A stretch of 64,000 nucleotides of DNA, from contig JACEEZ010001277.1 in the NCBI GenBank assembly GCA_016584305.1, positions 47,501 to 111,500 of the forward strand, in the 5' to 3' direction. This document shows, piece by piece, positions 33,961-44,694 of the stretch. The notes under the pieces are model-generated. The model was not told the origin of the DNA, ran no database searches, and saw only the letters and a list, made by a program, of their open reading frames with translations. The stretch comes from Chionoecetes opilio. Taxonomy: Eukaryota; Arthropoda; Malacostraca; Decapoda; Majidae. A program made the translations under genes and the position numbers. The stretch's first letter is position 1. Each line of letters opens with the position of its first letter.

Positions 33961-36900
33961 GCGAAGCCACCAGGACTTGCTATGAAACACCAGAGGGAGA
34001 AGAATATGAAAATACTTGCCAAGGAGAACTAAACAGTTCTGATATATGAAATGATATTCATAACTTTAAGCAAATAAAACAAAATACAGCTAACAGCAAT
34101 AAACAATTAGAGTGAAAGTGATGACAGTGATTATAGTAAACAAACCAAAACATCAGCAATTTACGAATAAAGATCTAAGGAAAGAAAGAAAACATAAAGT
34201 AAAGTACGAGCAACAAAAGGAAGGAGGCAAACGATATGTATTATATTATGGATAGAGGTATGATGTCGTATGTTATACCAATGGTCGACTAGAAGTAGTG
34301 GAATATTGAACATAAGTGGGGGTCCTGTGTTACCGCCTTTTTTGTTTCCCTTGTTCATTTCAGTCTGTCTACTCGACGAATGTATTTTACTCAAGAAATT
34401 TTGTTTGAAAAAACTTGCGTCCTCTTGATTTGATTCTGTCCTCGCGCGCGCTTTGGAGCATGGTTTTCGGGACCTTGGACAGGTCCAATTCAACATTTGT
34501 CCAGAGTGTTTTTAAAATATTAAAGTGCACCTTGAATATAAAATGGCGCCTTCCTCCGCATCTTTACAGTCTCCCACTACGGACATATCTATCGTGAAAA
34601 CAAAGTAACGTGTAATAAAGATTAGGACATTAAACAAATAGCAAGGATGTGTGTTAGGTTTGTGGCAGGAGAAGCACATAGTAGATACCACGGGTAAAAA
34701 TTGTAGTGAAACATGGAAATATGGTTACGCGATTAATCTGGGGCTGGAGGTCCTGTTCGAATATTTTTTAAATTGTTCACATTGTGACTTGTTATGGAGG
34801 TGAGGATGCTTAAATAAGTTTGAATGAAGTGAGTTAAGTGAGTTAGGTGTCACTAAATGATAGAATGTTACACTTACGGAAAATAATGGCAGTTGAAATA
34901 TAACAAAGGACACGAAATCTAGAGCTCCATGTGATTGTGTGTTTTGGGAGACTCTCAGTTCGATAATGAAATTGTAATGAAAGTGTAATGAAATGTAGAA
35001 TGGAAAAGTGACATTTATGGGAAACGACGGCTTTAAATAAGGTGAAAATGAAGTGAGTTAGGTGTAGTAAGGAGAAAACAGACATTGGTGAACACGATAA
35101 AACTGGAACTGTTCCCGCCGTAGGCGAGTTTTCCAATTTTTGAGTAATTTGGTCATACTACAACACCAGCAAAAAGTAAGAGTTGAAAAGTACTCTTTCC
35201 TATGATTTTTGATTGCGCTTAAGAATGAGATCGCAACTCAAAGGTCGTTGAAATGCATCATATGCCAGTTATCTCGCCTTTTTCCCTGGCTTTAGGTTAG
35301 AACTTCCGACAACGCCCAGGTTATTTACCCGGTTGTTAGGTTATGTGAACTAGCAGGGGGGGGGTTCCAGGCGCCCTCCCCCAGTTGTGTTAGGTTAAAT
35401 AACCAATGTCCATGTACTGTATGAAACTGGTTCAACTGTGGAGATTTTTTTCGGAGGAATAGGTAAGTAATTCGTAGACTTTACAGTTTACTGTATTTTT
35501 TATATATTTCCGGGGCTTCTATGTTTTATTTACCGCAGCGTGTTTACCGTGATACATCTTGACGTCCATCCAATATATACTATAAGTACAAAACTACTCA
35601 TTGCTACTTTTCCCCGCCCAAAAAAAAACCCCGCGTTCCCGACGGGTCCCCAGGTTTTGATTAACTGCAGGGGGAGGGATGATAACCTGAAAATAAGGCA
35701 TTTCCGACCCCGTTTGTAATGTGAGCATCAAGTCTTAAACGACATCATAATACATGGGAAGAAAAGATGTAACTTTGACCTCATACTCAATTACTGGTTT
35801 GAAAGTACAACTGTTAACCAATTTTCAACGTCCGGCAATGTTCCTATTTTCGGCGACAGTTCCAATTACTGATATGCTAATTACAGGACCCTCTATTTAC
35901 ATGTAATCATCTCTACCCGTGCGTGTTTCTGGATTTAGAGATTAAATACATCAATAGCTTGCAATACTTGTGTAGTAAGAGTAAGGTTAGGTTAGGGGAG
36001 GGACAAATCAAGGTTAGGTTACTGAATGAAATGAAATAGTATCACTATTTGATAGACCATAACACTTGAATACTTCTCGCCATAATCATGGAAGTACAAT
36101 GGGCGGCAGGATGCAGACCAATCAGTTTTTATCCGTAACACCCATGGAGCTCCCTGGATCTCCATATAGCGTTTGGGCCTGTGACCCAAATTCCTCTGAA
36201 GATGCCACGGGCAAAAACTAAATAGGAATAGTACTTTTTCTTAGACCATGTTTCCCTTATCCTCCGCTATGATTCCACTGGGGCCAAGTGACTCCCCAAC
36301 CTCTTCATTATTTATGTGTGCAGTCCTTCCCCTAAGATGGTCACTTCCTCGTCAGGGAAATTTAAATTTGGGGAATGGTAACTTTATAAAGTAACATCTG
36401 ATTATTATGGAGACCCTGAATCCTATCATTAATGTAATAAACTTATTTGAACTGCCACGTGGCATCAAATGCCTCTCATTCTCTTTCGCCAGGGGTTTAT
36501 TATAATGGACGAGAACTGCGCGGTCGCAAACCGCCGTCAGCACAGACTTTAACACCCTCACAGTTTACTTTTCCGTATTATATTCGGTTTATTATTTTAT
36601 GCAATAGTTTTCCCTTTCCGGAAACCAAAAATAATTTATTTTTATATAAAAATTGCTGAGTTAATTTACGTTTATTTTGGTTGGGTTTAGATTTGGGTTA
36701 TATGTTAAGGCTTAGTTTAGGTTATGTTAGCTTAAGGTATTTTGGGTTGGTTGGTTGGTTTTGTTGGGTTTAAAAAAGCTAATTGATGGTGCACGATTGC
36801 CCGGTGGTTGGCAGCCGCCAACTTCTGCGGAATTTTTTCCTTTAAAAATACCTCCATCAGAAAAGTACTACTTTTATGCAAGGAAAACCTAGTCATATCC

Positions 36901-36990
36901 AGAAAAATGAACGCGCAGTCATCGTCCATTTTTACCTTTGCCGTGTGTTGCCATGGGAGTTTCTCTACCGAAATACACCGAAATACATAC
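33961..36990. other. Intergenic DNA left of the DIRS element
   Basis: 3 kb without recognisable coding sequence. Two local repeats of AATGAAGTGAGTTAGGTG at about 34823 and 35047. Scattered GGTTAGGTTA motifs (35985, 36015, 36690) are too short to call telomeric. Confidence 0.4.
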
Positions 36991-36992
36991 CA

Positions 36993-37211
36993 CATACGGT
37001 TATTTTTAGGTCCCCTTAGAGCTAGTGCACTAACTATAGGATAGGAAAGATCGCACCCAGGGCAAACCCTGGTATACAGGCAACCAATACCCACTCTGGT
37101 TATTTGTAACCAGGCTACACTTAGATCTGAAAGAAAAAAAAACACCGTCTGGAAACGCCGTCCCAATCCTGCTGGGGCCCGGCTGTCCGCCGCCGGCTCG
37201 GAGCCATCATT
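36993..37211. repeat. Left inverted terminal repeat of the DIRS element
   Basis: Its reverse complement matches 43296-43494 nearly base for base, for example 'CTTTCAGATCTAAGTGTAGC', 'GGGTATTGGTTGCCTGTATA' and 'CAGGGTTTGCCCTGGG'. The outer 25-30 bp (36993-37025) differ from the right end and match ICR part A instead. Confidence 0.88.
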
Positions 37212-37515
37212 TTAAATTTTGCCTTCATCGAGTCAACACCTCTGCTCTCCTGAAACACGTGTTGTTTCTCTTCAGGCCTATGGTAAGCACCTGCTGTTTT
37301 TCGTGTTTACGTGGGTGTGTGTGAAGTTTTACCCATTCATGCTTCGTAATCCTTCTGTAGGTTCACGGCATAAAGTGTATTTTATTCTTCATCCTGGCCG
37401 GGCCCACTGTGTCTTAAATATATTTTTTTCGGCTGTGTCTGTGCCCTGGTTTTTAAGCTAGGGCCCCAGGGCGCGGCTTTCCCCCTTTCTCCCCTGGGCA
37501 TTATTTCCCCGCCAG

Positions 37516-38022
37516 GGCGTCCCTGGCTGACACCTGGTCTGCCAGGGTGTAAGCTGATATGGGCGGAGGGTTTAAACGTAGTTTCCCAGCCACGCCCCAC
37601 CCCCCCCCCGGATCCTCCCAAGGGCTGGTGCGGGGGTTTTGGGGGTCCCCTGGTCTCCACGTGTCAGCTGAGATGGGCGGAGGGTTACGTAGTTTTCTCC
37701 ACCACGCCCCCAACCCCTGCCCGGACCCTCCCAAGGGCTGGTGCGGGGGTTTGGTGGTCCCTGGTCTGCCACGTGTAAGGAGATGGGCGGATGGGTTACG
37801 TTGTTCACCCAGCCAGGCCCCACCCCCCGCCCGGACCCTCCCAAGGGCTGTTGCGGGGGTTTGGTGTGCCCCTGGTCTGCCACCCCTGGCCTGCCACGTG
37901 TGCCTGAGATGGGCGGTTTGGTTACGTCGCTCTTGCTGGTGCCCAACCTTTCCCCCGCCCCCCCGCCCGGACCCTCCCATGGGCCGGGTAGGGATTTTGA
38001 GCGGTCCTGGCTGCCATGTCGA
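37516..38022. repeat. Four-copy tandem repeat in the DIRS leader, period about 110-125 bp
   Basis: Units begin near 37558, 37671, 37781 and 37907 with GATGGGCGG and share CCGGACCCTCCCAAGGGC, GGGGGTTT and CTGGTCTGCCACGTGT. Unit three carries a partial internal duplication (CTGGTCTGCCAC / CTGGCCTGCCAC). Located between the left ITR and gag. Confidence 0.85.
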
Positions 38023-38163
38023 CCCCCCCTCCCTCCCCGACCATCCACTTACCGGGGGGTCGGGGCATTGCCGTGTGGCGATGCAGGGGGGGGGGTTTTT
38101 GAGGGCGTTTCGTGTTGCGTCTAGTCCCTTTCCCTTTCACTGTTTTTAACCCTTCTTTTCCAG

Positions 38164-39610
38164 CGGATCAATTGTGAGGCCCAGGGCTGCTCGGTGTCTT
38201 TTAGGTCCCGAGGCCACCAGCTCTGCTCCTCGCACGCCCTGTGCCTTCTGTGGGACTTTTCCGTCCCGCCGATTGCCGGTATGCTGTGGATGGCTGGGGC
38301 TCATCCTCCCGGAGGGGGGTGTGCCCTGCTTACCGGCGAGGCCTATGCTGACCTCAAGGAGTGGTGGTCGAAGGCTTTGAAGTCTCGCCAACGCAGCCAC
38401 TTCCGTCTGTCCTGGGCGGACCGGTCTCTGGGTTCTCGGCTGGGCCTCCCAAGTCGTCCATGTCCCCCTTGTCTCGCACCTCCCGACCCCCTGCCTCTCC
38501 CTCCCATGAGCTCGGCGTCGATCGTGCTGACGGTGGAGCAAGATCTGGCGGTCTCCTCAGTCCCTCACCATGACCGCGACTCCCAGTCGAGGACTTGCCG
38601 GGGGGTTGTGGCTCCTACGTCTCCTGGGCCTTCCCCACCCTCACCTCCTGTGCCCCCGGGGATTGTCGGCTTGGATGACTTCAGTGAACTCCTTCATGGC
38701 AAGAATGGAGGTCCACTTAACTTCTGGGTCCCATTCTCCGACGCCGGGGCGTCGCAGGTCCCCATCGCCTGCCTCCCTCTCACCGTGCCTCCTTCTGAGT
38801 CTGTGGTAGTCGAGGATGACTACCTGGTGTGCTCCGACGGGGAAGAGGATGCTGCCCTACCCGTGCCCAAGCGACGACGGTTGGGGGACTTCCGCCCCTT
38901 AACTTCCTGTCCGCCGGGCCCTTCCTCCCCTTTTTCTGAGGTGCCTTCTAGGTGCACTTCCCCTCGCCCCGCTGCGGGGGAGCCTTGGGACTCCCTCCTT
39001 CTTCCCTCCGTCCTATTTACCTGGGCACCGATGCCACCGTCGATTGCTTGTGAGAGGGTTTTGACGGGCGGCTTGTTGCCATCGGTCGTCTGGAGGACGG
39101 CTGGTGGGGCCCAGTTCCGGACTTGGGGGTTTGCGTCGCTCCCGGGAGGACGGGGGACAGGAGTCCTACCTCTACCGCCGGATTCCTTTTTTCCCCCTGA
39201 ACGCTCCCTCGAAGCAGCCTGCGGTTTTTTTCGGCGGCCGCTTTGGATGCTCTGGCCCCCTTACTGGCTGAGCCTAGCTAGTTTGGTCAGGGATGGTTTC
39301 CCCGTGCGTGGAGGGAAGCCAGGATGCAGGTGGCTTTCTCTCGGGGGCCAAGAACGGTTGCCCTGGATAAAAGGCCGGCCTGGACCCTGCCGAAGCGGGA
39401 AAGCGGGTACCACCAGTGTGAACCGGGGTCCTTCTCCGTCCTGGGCCCCGATCCCGGTTCTCCCGGCCTCGGGTGGCTTTCCACGTGTGAGGGCTGTTTT
39501 CCTCCCGGTGTCCCGGCTTTCTGCCAAGGACCTCCCGTGGCGGGCGAAAACCGGTGAAGGAGAAGCTTTTTCGGCGGGCCCTTCAGGAGCGGCAACACGC
39601 CTCCCTTTTT
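38164..39610 (+). pseudogene. DIRS gag-like ORF
   Basis: A long plus-strand frame (about 470 codons from 38194) after the leader repeats. The N-terminus is Cys/His rich (FRSRGHQLCSSHALC), followed by a Pro/Ser-rich middle with an acidic patch (DGEEDAALP) and a basic nuclear-localisation-like KRRRLGD near 38870. The last third probably slips out of frame. Gag proteins of DIRS elements are poorly conserved, so the call rests on position and composition. Confidence 0.6.
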
Positions 39611-40379
39611 GACCTCTTCTGTTGCCTTCTTCAGTCAGCTGGCGGAGTGGCTCTCCTCCCTCGCCGTGGACCCACACTTCCCTCTCCCCGGCCTCCCGTC
39701 AGATGTCTGTCGGCTTTGTCGACCGCCTGTGATGCGTTCGGCGCCTCCCTCCTCCCGACGGTCCGCCCTGCCTTTGACAGGCCGTCACTGCCCGCTTGGC
39801 TCTTCGGCGAGGGGCCCCTTTCGGGGTCTGCCGGAGCTGTCTCGACAGCAGATTCTCCGGTTTAAAGTCCCTTCGATTCGGAGGTCTTGTCGGAGCCCTT
39901 CTTGCAGCAGTGTCTCGCCTCAATCCCCCCCACCGTCACTCTGGTGTTTACTCCGGCCCCCAGAGCGTCTCGGCCGGGGGGTTCCGGGAGGGGGTCAGCA
40001 GTTTTTCGTGGGGGCTCTTCTCGTCGGAGGGGCAGTCCAGGAGTGCTCACCCCCGTGTGGATGGCCCCACAGGATCCTCGTCGTCCCCAGTCGGGGTGGC
40101 CTTCCGGGTTCTGGTCTCTGGGTCTCGGGCCTTTCGCTCGGGCCCGCACTGTCCACAACCCTTCCTCCAAGGGTCGCTCTCGCTTCTGAGCCTCCCTTCC
40201 TGGGCTCCTGTCCGGGTTTCGGGCAGCCTGGCCGCAGAGAGGTTGGGCCGCCAGGGTGGTCCGAAACGGTCTTTCTTGGCCCTGGATTGCCCTACCGCCC
40301 TTTCGGCGACCTCCTTCTTGGGCGCCGGTCTCCACAGTTTCTCGCCGCCCACGTGTCGGACATGCCTCCTCCGGGGTAG

Positions 40380-41570
40380 TGGAGAAGGCGCGGGGAAAGG
40401 TCTTTCTTTCCCGCATTTTCATCGTACCCAACAAGGACTCTTCGAAGGGGGGGCTTATCTTTAACCTCAGCCTCCTAAAAGATTTGTGCGCAACCACCGG
40501 TTCCGTATGCTGACCTTGGCCCAGGTCCGCTTTCGGCTGAGACAGGGGACTGGATGGCGTCCCTCGATCTCAAGGACGCCTACTGGCATGTCCCCATTCA
40601 TCCTCGGTTCCGGCGCTTCCTGGCCTTCCAGGTGGGGTCGGACACGTGGCAGTTCACCAGACTGCCCTTCGGCCTCTCCATCGTCCGAGGGTTTTAAAGC
40701 GGCTCACCAAGGTGGTGGCTCAGCGGATTGGTGTCTGCAGGGGTGAATTGCCTCATGTATTTGACGATTGGCTGGTGTCCGCCCCGTCTCAGGAGGAAGC
40801 GGTCGCATGCTGGACCGAGCTTTGGCGGGGGCGGGGGAGATGGGGTTCCTAGTCAAAGGGAAAGTCCGTCCTTACCCCCTCTCCCCGCATTACTTGGCTG
40901 GGCATGCAATGGGACCCCCCGTTCGGCTGCGGTCCGGGATCTCGGGGAAATGCGGCCAATCTTCATCAACGCCTCTTCCGGGCCCCGGTGTCCCCTTTTT
41001 TGTCAAGGAGGCATTGGGAAATCCCTTCTCGGCTTGCTCAACTTCGCCGCAGAAGTCACTCCCCTAGGCCGCCTTCGTCCCCCGTCGCCTTGTCCGTGTG
41101 GGGAACAACAGCGTTCCGGTGCGGCCCCGCGCTTGTTCCGGGCCCGTCCCTTCCCTGGCCCTCACACTACTGGACGAGTGGGTTTGGGGGAGGGCGGTTT
41201 TTCTCCGCGTGGACGGGGGGGCTGCCTCCGCCCCCTACGGTCTTCGTGATGTCGGGTGCGTCGGACGTCGGGGGGGGCTACCAATCCTCCGACGGCCGGC
41301 AGGGTTTCGGCGGGTGGTCCGGGGTGGAGCGCAGACTCCACATCAACGTCAAGGAGCTGCTGGTCCCTCTTCTCTTCCTCCGATCGAACCCGTCCCAGAA
41401 GGGGCGGCTCTCTGCTTCGAGATGGACAAAATGGTCGCGGTCCACTGTCTCGCCCGCCAAGGGACATCCAGATCCGCCCTTCTGTTGTCCCTTTCGGAGC
41501 AGATCTTCAGCTGGCGGCCCTTTCCACCTTCATCTGTCCCGCCAGGTTCCTGCCGGGAGTAGAGAATGTG
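40380..41570 (+). pseudogene. DIRS reverse transcriptase and RNase H
   Basis: RT block A LDLKDAYW at 40563-40586, followed by HVPIHPRFRRFLAFQVG; block B LPFGLS at 40662-40679. The catalytic box at 40758-40777 reads tat-ttg-ac-gat-tgg, so the YLDDW motif is split by a missing base. RNase H: GGYQSSDGRQGFGGWSGVE near 41290 and RRLHINVKELLVPLLF near 41335, then VHCLARQGTSRSALLLSLS near 41440. This set, with 'HINxKEL', is typical of DIRS RT-RNase H. Several frame changes occur. Confidence 0.85.
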
Positions 41571-42000
41571 TGGGCCGACGCCCTGTCTCGCTTCCGGGGC
41601 TCGTCGGTGGAGTGGCAGCTTCGCCCGGAGCGCTTTGCGGCTCTCTGTCGGCGGGGGGCACTTCGGAGGTGGACCTCTTCGCGTCCCGCCGCTCTGCCCA
41701 ACTACAGGCCTTTTTGACGAGGGGGGACCGGACAGCTGCGGGGGGGCCCGGACGCCCTCCGGAAGACTGGGAAAAGTGGCGCCATGTTTACCTTTCCGCC
41801 TCCCTGCACCAGTGTCCTCCTGAAGGTATGCAAAAAACTTTTTTCCTACAGGGGCAAGGTGACCATGGTGGCTCCTCTCTGGCCGCGCAAACCCTGGTTC
41901 TCCGAACCCGAAGGCCTGGTGTCCCTCCCCGGTTTTCCCCTAGGGGCCCTCGCTTTGTTGGAGGAGCTCCCGGCCCGGCTTCTTTCCACCTTGAAGCTAC
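41571..42000 (+). pseudogene. DIRS region between RNase H and recombinase (methyltransferase-like position)
   Basis: Encodes 'ENVWADALSR', 'DLFASRRSAQL', 'DWEKWRHVYL' and 'VTMVAPLWPRKPWF' in neighbouring frames. In DIRS1-like elements this interval often carries a Dam-like methyltransferase; I see no complete catalytic motif. Confidence 0.5.
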
Positions 42001-42990
42001 ACGCCTGGAGTTTCTCCGTAACCTCTCTCCGTCGGACGGTCTCGGACGCGGTAGCGGAGGACATGTTGGCGGCACTTCGCCCGTCCTCTACGAAACAGTA
42101 TCATGTCAATGGAAGGCCTTTCAGTCGTTCCTCAAACTCAAGGGCCTCCGCGAACGTCTCCGAATCGGTCGTCCTGGATTTCCTCTCCTTCCTGGCCCAC
42201 GACCGTGGAGGTCCTCCGCTACTCTCTCCACTCACCTAGCGGCCCTGGCTGACACCCTCAAATACGGTTGGGGTTTGATCCAGACCGGCGTTCTGTGACC
42301 CTGTTGAAGAGGGTTTGTTCCAACAAAACCCCCTCCCCGTCGTCCTGGTCCCTTCTGGTCCCTGGAGAAGGTTTTCCGGTTCCTGCAGGGCGACCAGTTT
42401 GGGTCGGAAAGCTGCCGGGACCTCGCCTCCTTCAGAAGGCCTTGTTCCTGGTGGCCCTGGCTACGGGGTTTCGGGCTTCTCACTGAGGGCGCTGACCCTT
42501 TTCCCCCAGTGGACGACCTTCTCGCGGGACGGCTCCGCTGTCTCCCTCTCCCTCTCGCCCAAGGTGCTGGGTAAGAACGAGCGGCAGGACCACCCTCTCC
42601 ACCGGTCGTCGTTCCAGCTTGTCTGCTGGGGACGCCGCACACCCCTTGTGCCCGGTTTCGGCGCTTTCCCTGTTACCTGGGTGCTTCCGAGCCCCGGCGT
42701 GTGACCTGCGTTCCCGTTCCGCGTCCTGTCCTGGTCGGGCCCCTGAAACCACCAAGGGATTGCCGGCCGGCTCCGAGGCTCATCGAGTCGGCGGATCCGG
42801 GGCACGCCCCTCGCGCCCATGACGTCCGGGGTGTTGCTGCGTCTCTGGGCCTTCCTCCGCAACCATTCCTTGGAGAGGGTACGGGATGGGGACAGTGGAG
42901 TACGGCCTCGTGCTTCGTGGCTCGCTACCTGTCCCACTCCGTCGTGGACTTCCCCTGTGTTTTCCCTGGGACTTTCCCTCCGTCCGGGGG
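42000..42990 (+). pseudogene. DIRS tyrosine recombinase
   Basis: Integrates the element by site-specific strand exchange. The N-terminal SAM-like part is visible ('AEDMLAALRPSSTKQYHVN' near 42055). The catalytic set is complete: Arg in TGFRAS (codon 42472-42474), H-x-x-R in HDVRGVAAS (His 42818-42820, Arg 42827-42829), and the Tyr nucleophile in ARYL (42926-42928). A TGA follows shortly after the TGFRASH block and two or more indels break the frame, so as written no full protein is made. Order and residues match the YR of DIRS/Ngaro-type elements. Confidence 0.85.
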
Positions 42991-43145
42991 GGCTGGGGTG
43001 GTGGAAACGCGGCCTCCCATTGACGTCTTCGCTTGATTCGGGTTTGTATACAGTGGTATCGTTTTGTTCTTGTTGCAGTGCTCTTTTGCCTCCCCGCGGG
43101 GGTCGGGACTTCTTGCCCCCTCTCCAAGTGGCAGGTAGATTATGG

Positions 43146-43219
43146 ACTAGCTCTAAGGGACCTAAAATACGGTTTTTAGTATGAAAGCCTATTTTTGGTC
43201 CCTGACAGAGCTAGTGCAC
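43146..43219. repeat. Internal complementary region (ICR) of the DIRS element
   Basis: Part A (43146-43172, ACTAGCTCTAAGGGACC...) is the reverse complement of the left outer end (36993-37028). Part B (43188-43219, ...GGTCCCTGACAGAGCTAGTGCAC) is the reverse complement of the right outer end (43481-43510). The two parts are adjacent, as expected for the template that restores the termini during replication. Confidence 0.85.
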
Positions 43220-43295
43220 GGCCTTCGGCCTCCCACCCTTCCTTCCCCCCCAAGTTTTTCAGCCCCTCTCCCCGGGGATGATTATTGGGATGGTA

Positions 43296-43512
43296 TGATG
43301 CCTCCGAGCCGGCTGGCGGACAGCCGGCCTCAGCAGGATTGGCACGGCGTTGCCAGACGTGTGTTTCTTTTTCTTTCAGATCTAAGTGTAGCCTGGTTAC
43401 ACTAACCAGATGTGGGTATTGGTTGCCTGTATACCCAGGGTTTGCCCTGGGTGGCGATCTTTTCCTATCCTATAGCTTAGTGCACTAGCTCTGTCGGACC
43501 CAAAAAAAGGCT
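43296..43512. repeat. Right inverted terminal repeat of the DIRS element
   Basis: Partner of 36993-37211. The outer boundary (43495-43512, GTCGGACCCAAAAAAAGG) is set by its match to ICR part B. Confidence 0.88.
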
Positions 43513-43557
43513 TTTCAGACTTCAAAGCCGTCAAATTTTTGGGATGTGTTTGGATGT

Positions 43558-43584
43558 TTTCGGTATTAAGAGTTAATACCGAAA
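43558..43584. other. 12 bp perfect hairpin just right of the DIRS element
   Basis: TTTCGGTATTAA / TTAATACCGAAA around GAG. Non-coding. Confidence 0.75.
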
Positions 43585-43599
43585 CCCATATACGTTTTG

Positions 43600-44265
43600 A
43601 AATATATGTACAGTATACTCTTTATACCATATTTTGGTATTGAGACATAATACATACATAGAAATGCGTCTTTTTGTATCTTTTTCTATATTTTGGTATG
43701 TTTTCCGGTTATTTCGGGATGTTTCTGTATTAAAAAACCGCTGGCATGGCTAGTCATTTACAGCTGGATGAGGGAAAAGGTTTGTTTACATATGGCACCG
43801 GACAAAAAGGGTTCCGCTGGGGGCATCCCAAGCTCCCAACTCAAGTCAAGTTTTAATCGTATTCAACCCTACTCGCGACACACCAAGATTGGAAACCCAA
43901 AATGATTTCTTCATACCAACATCATTTTGGTATGAAATACCTGGCGAGTAGCCCCTTATAGATGAGTTTATGACTTGGTTCATAGTTGTCTATCAATATG
44001 ATTCCCATTGCATTACTATTTTCCACATTAATTACTACATTGAATCATAATGTCAGTGTTTTTTAATGATATTGCCAGAATTGATTGCTTGATTAAAATG
44101 CCAAAAAAATGGGATGTGTCAGACAATAAAGGTTAAACCTATGGTACATATGACACTATGGTATATATGACATGGTATATAATTATGTACAGTTACGTAC
44201 AAATCGAAGGGGGAGAAAGACAGGGTAACATGGCTAGAAATGGGGAAAGGAAATATACCTTAGAA
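43600..44265. other. AT-rich intergenic DNA
   Basis: No gene is seen. The 70 aa frame at 43693-43905 has no recognised pattern. Confidence 0.4.
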
Positions 44266-44267
44266 CA

Positions 44268-44692
44268 GGATCAATCAATCAATCATTGGGGCATACGACG
44301 GGAGGCGCGTAGCCCATCCTACGACAACACTCCCGGGAGTCACCACGCGCGAGTCTCCATGCAGGCTCCCCTCCCATACCAAGCAACTCTCGACACGAAG
44401 CATCAACTTGCCCCAGCCACGAGCTGTCCTCCGAACTTTGTCCTCCTGCACAGGTACCGACAACGGGTACGGGTTGTATCTGTAAGAGACAATCCGGCGT
44501 GGAGGAGGCCAAGGGGGCGCCCATAAGGCTCGTGGCTGGGGCAAGTTGATGATTCTTATCGGGAGCTGCTTGGTATGGGAAAGGAGCCTGCATGGGGACT
44601 CGCACGTGGTGACCCCCGAGAGTGGCGTCGTAGGGTGGGCGAGGCGACGCGCCCCCCGGCGTATGCCCCCAATGATTGATTGATTGAGTGAC
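44268..44692. repeat. Inverted repeat made of two LINE 3' ends
   Basis: Arms 44268-44430 and 44525-44692 are about 85% complementary around a 95 bp centre. Both encode the C-terminus of a LINE ORF2: plus strand 44527-44673 reads SWLGQVDDSYRELLG...REWRRRVGEATRPPAYAPND then stop, and the minus strand carries the same end with more damage. Both outer ends are (AATC)n/(TGAT)n, the tail repeat of this LINE. The plus-strand arm is opposite to its neighbouring RT (44695-45950, minus). Confidence 0.8.
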
Positions 44693-44694
44693 AG

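Larger units (their letters stand above)
36993..43512 (+). mobile_element. DIRS1-like tyrosine-recombinase retrotransposon, about 6.5 kb
   Basis: It has the diagnostic architecture of DIRS1-like elements: inverted terminal repeats of about 200 bp, an internal complementary region (ICR) matching both outer ends, and gag, RT/RNase H and tyrosine recombinase in that order on the plus strand. Such elements replicate via a circular intermediate joined through the ICR and integrate with a tyrosine recombinase, so they give no target duplication; none is seen here. DIRS1-like elements are known to be widespread in Decapoda. GC content is much higher than in the flanks, so the element stands out in composition. 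Frames are broken by scattered one-base indels, so this copy looks recent but is probably not autonomous as given. Confidence 0.9.

Noticed and set aside
35980..36720. GGTTAGGTTA motifs as possible interstitial arthropod telomere (TTAGG)n
   Set aside because: Only two or three units at a time, scattered; no array.
39261..42937. Several 100-210 codon frames on the minus strand in the DIRS element
   Set aside because: Antisense shadows in GC-rich coding DNA; the plus strand carries the RT, RNase H and recombinase motifs.
44273..44690. Twin-priming inversion as explanation of the inverted LINE end
   Set aside because: Twin priming places an inverted 5' part left of a sense 3' part; here the 3' end itself is doubled and inverted.
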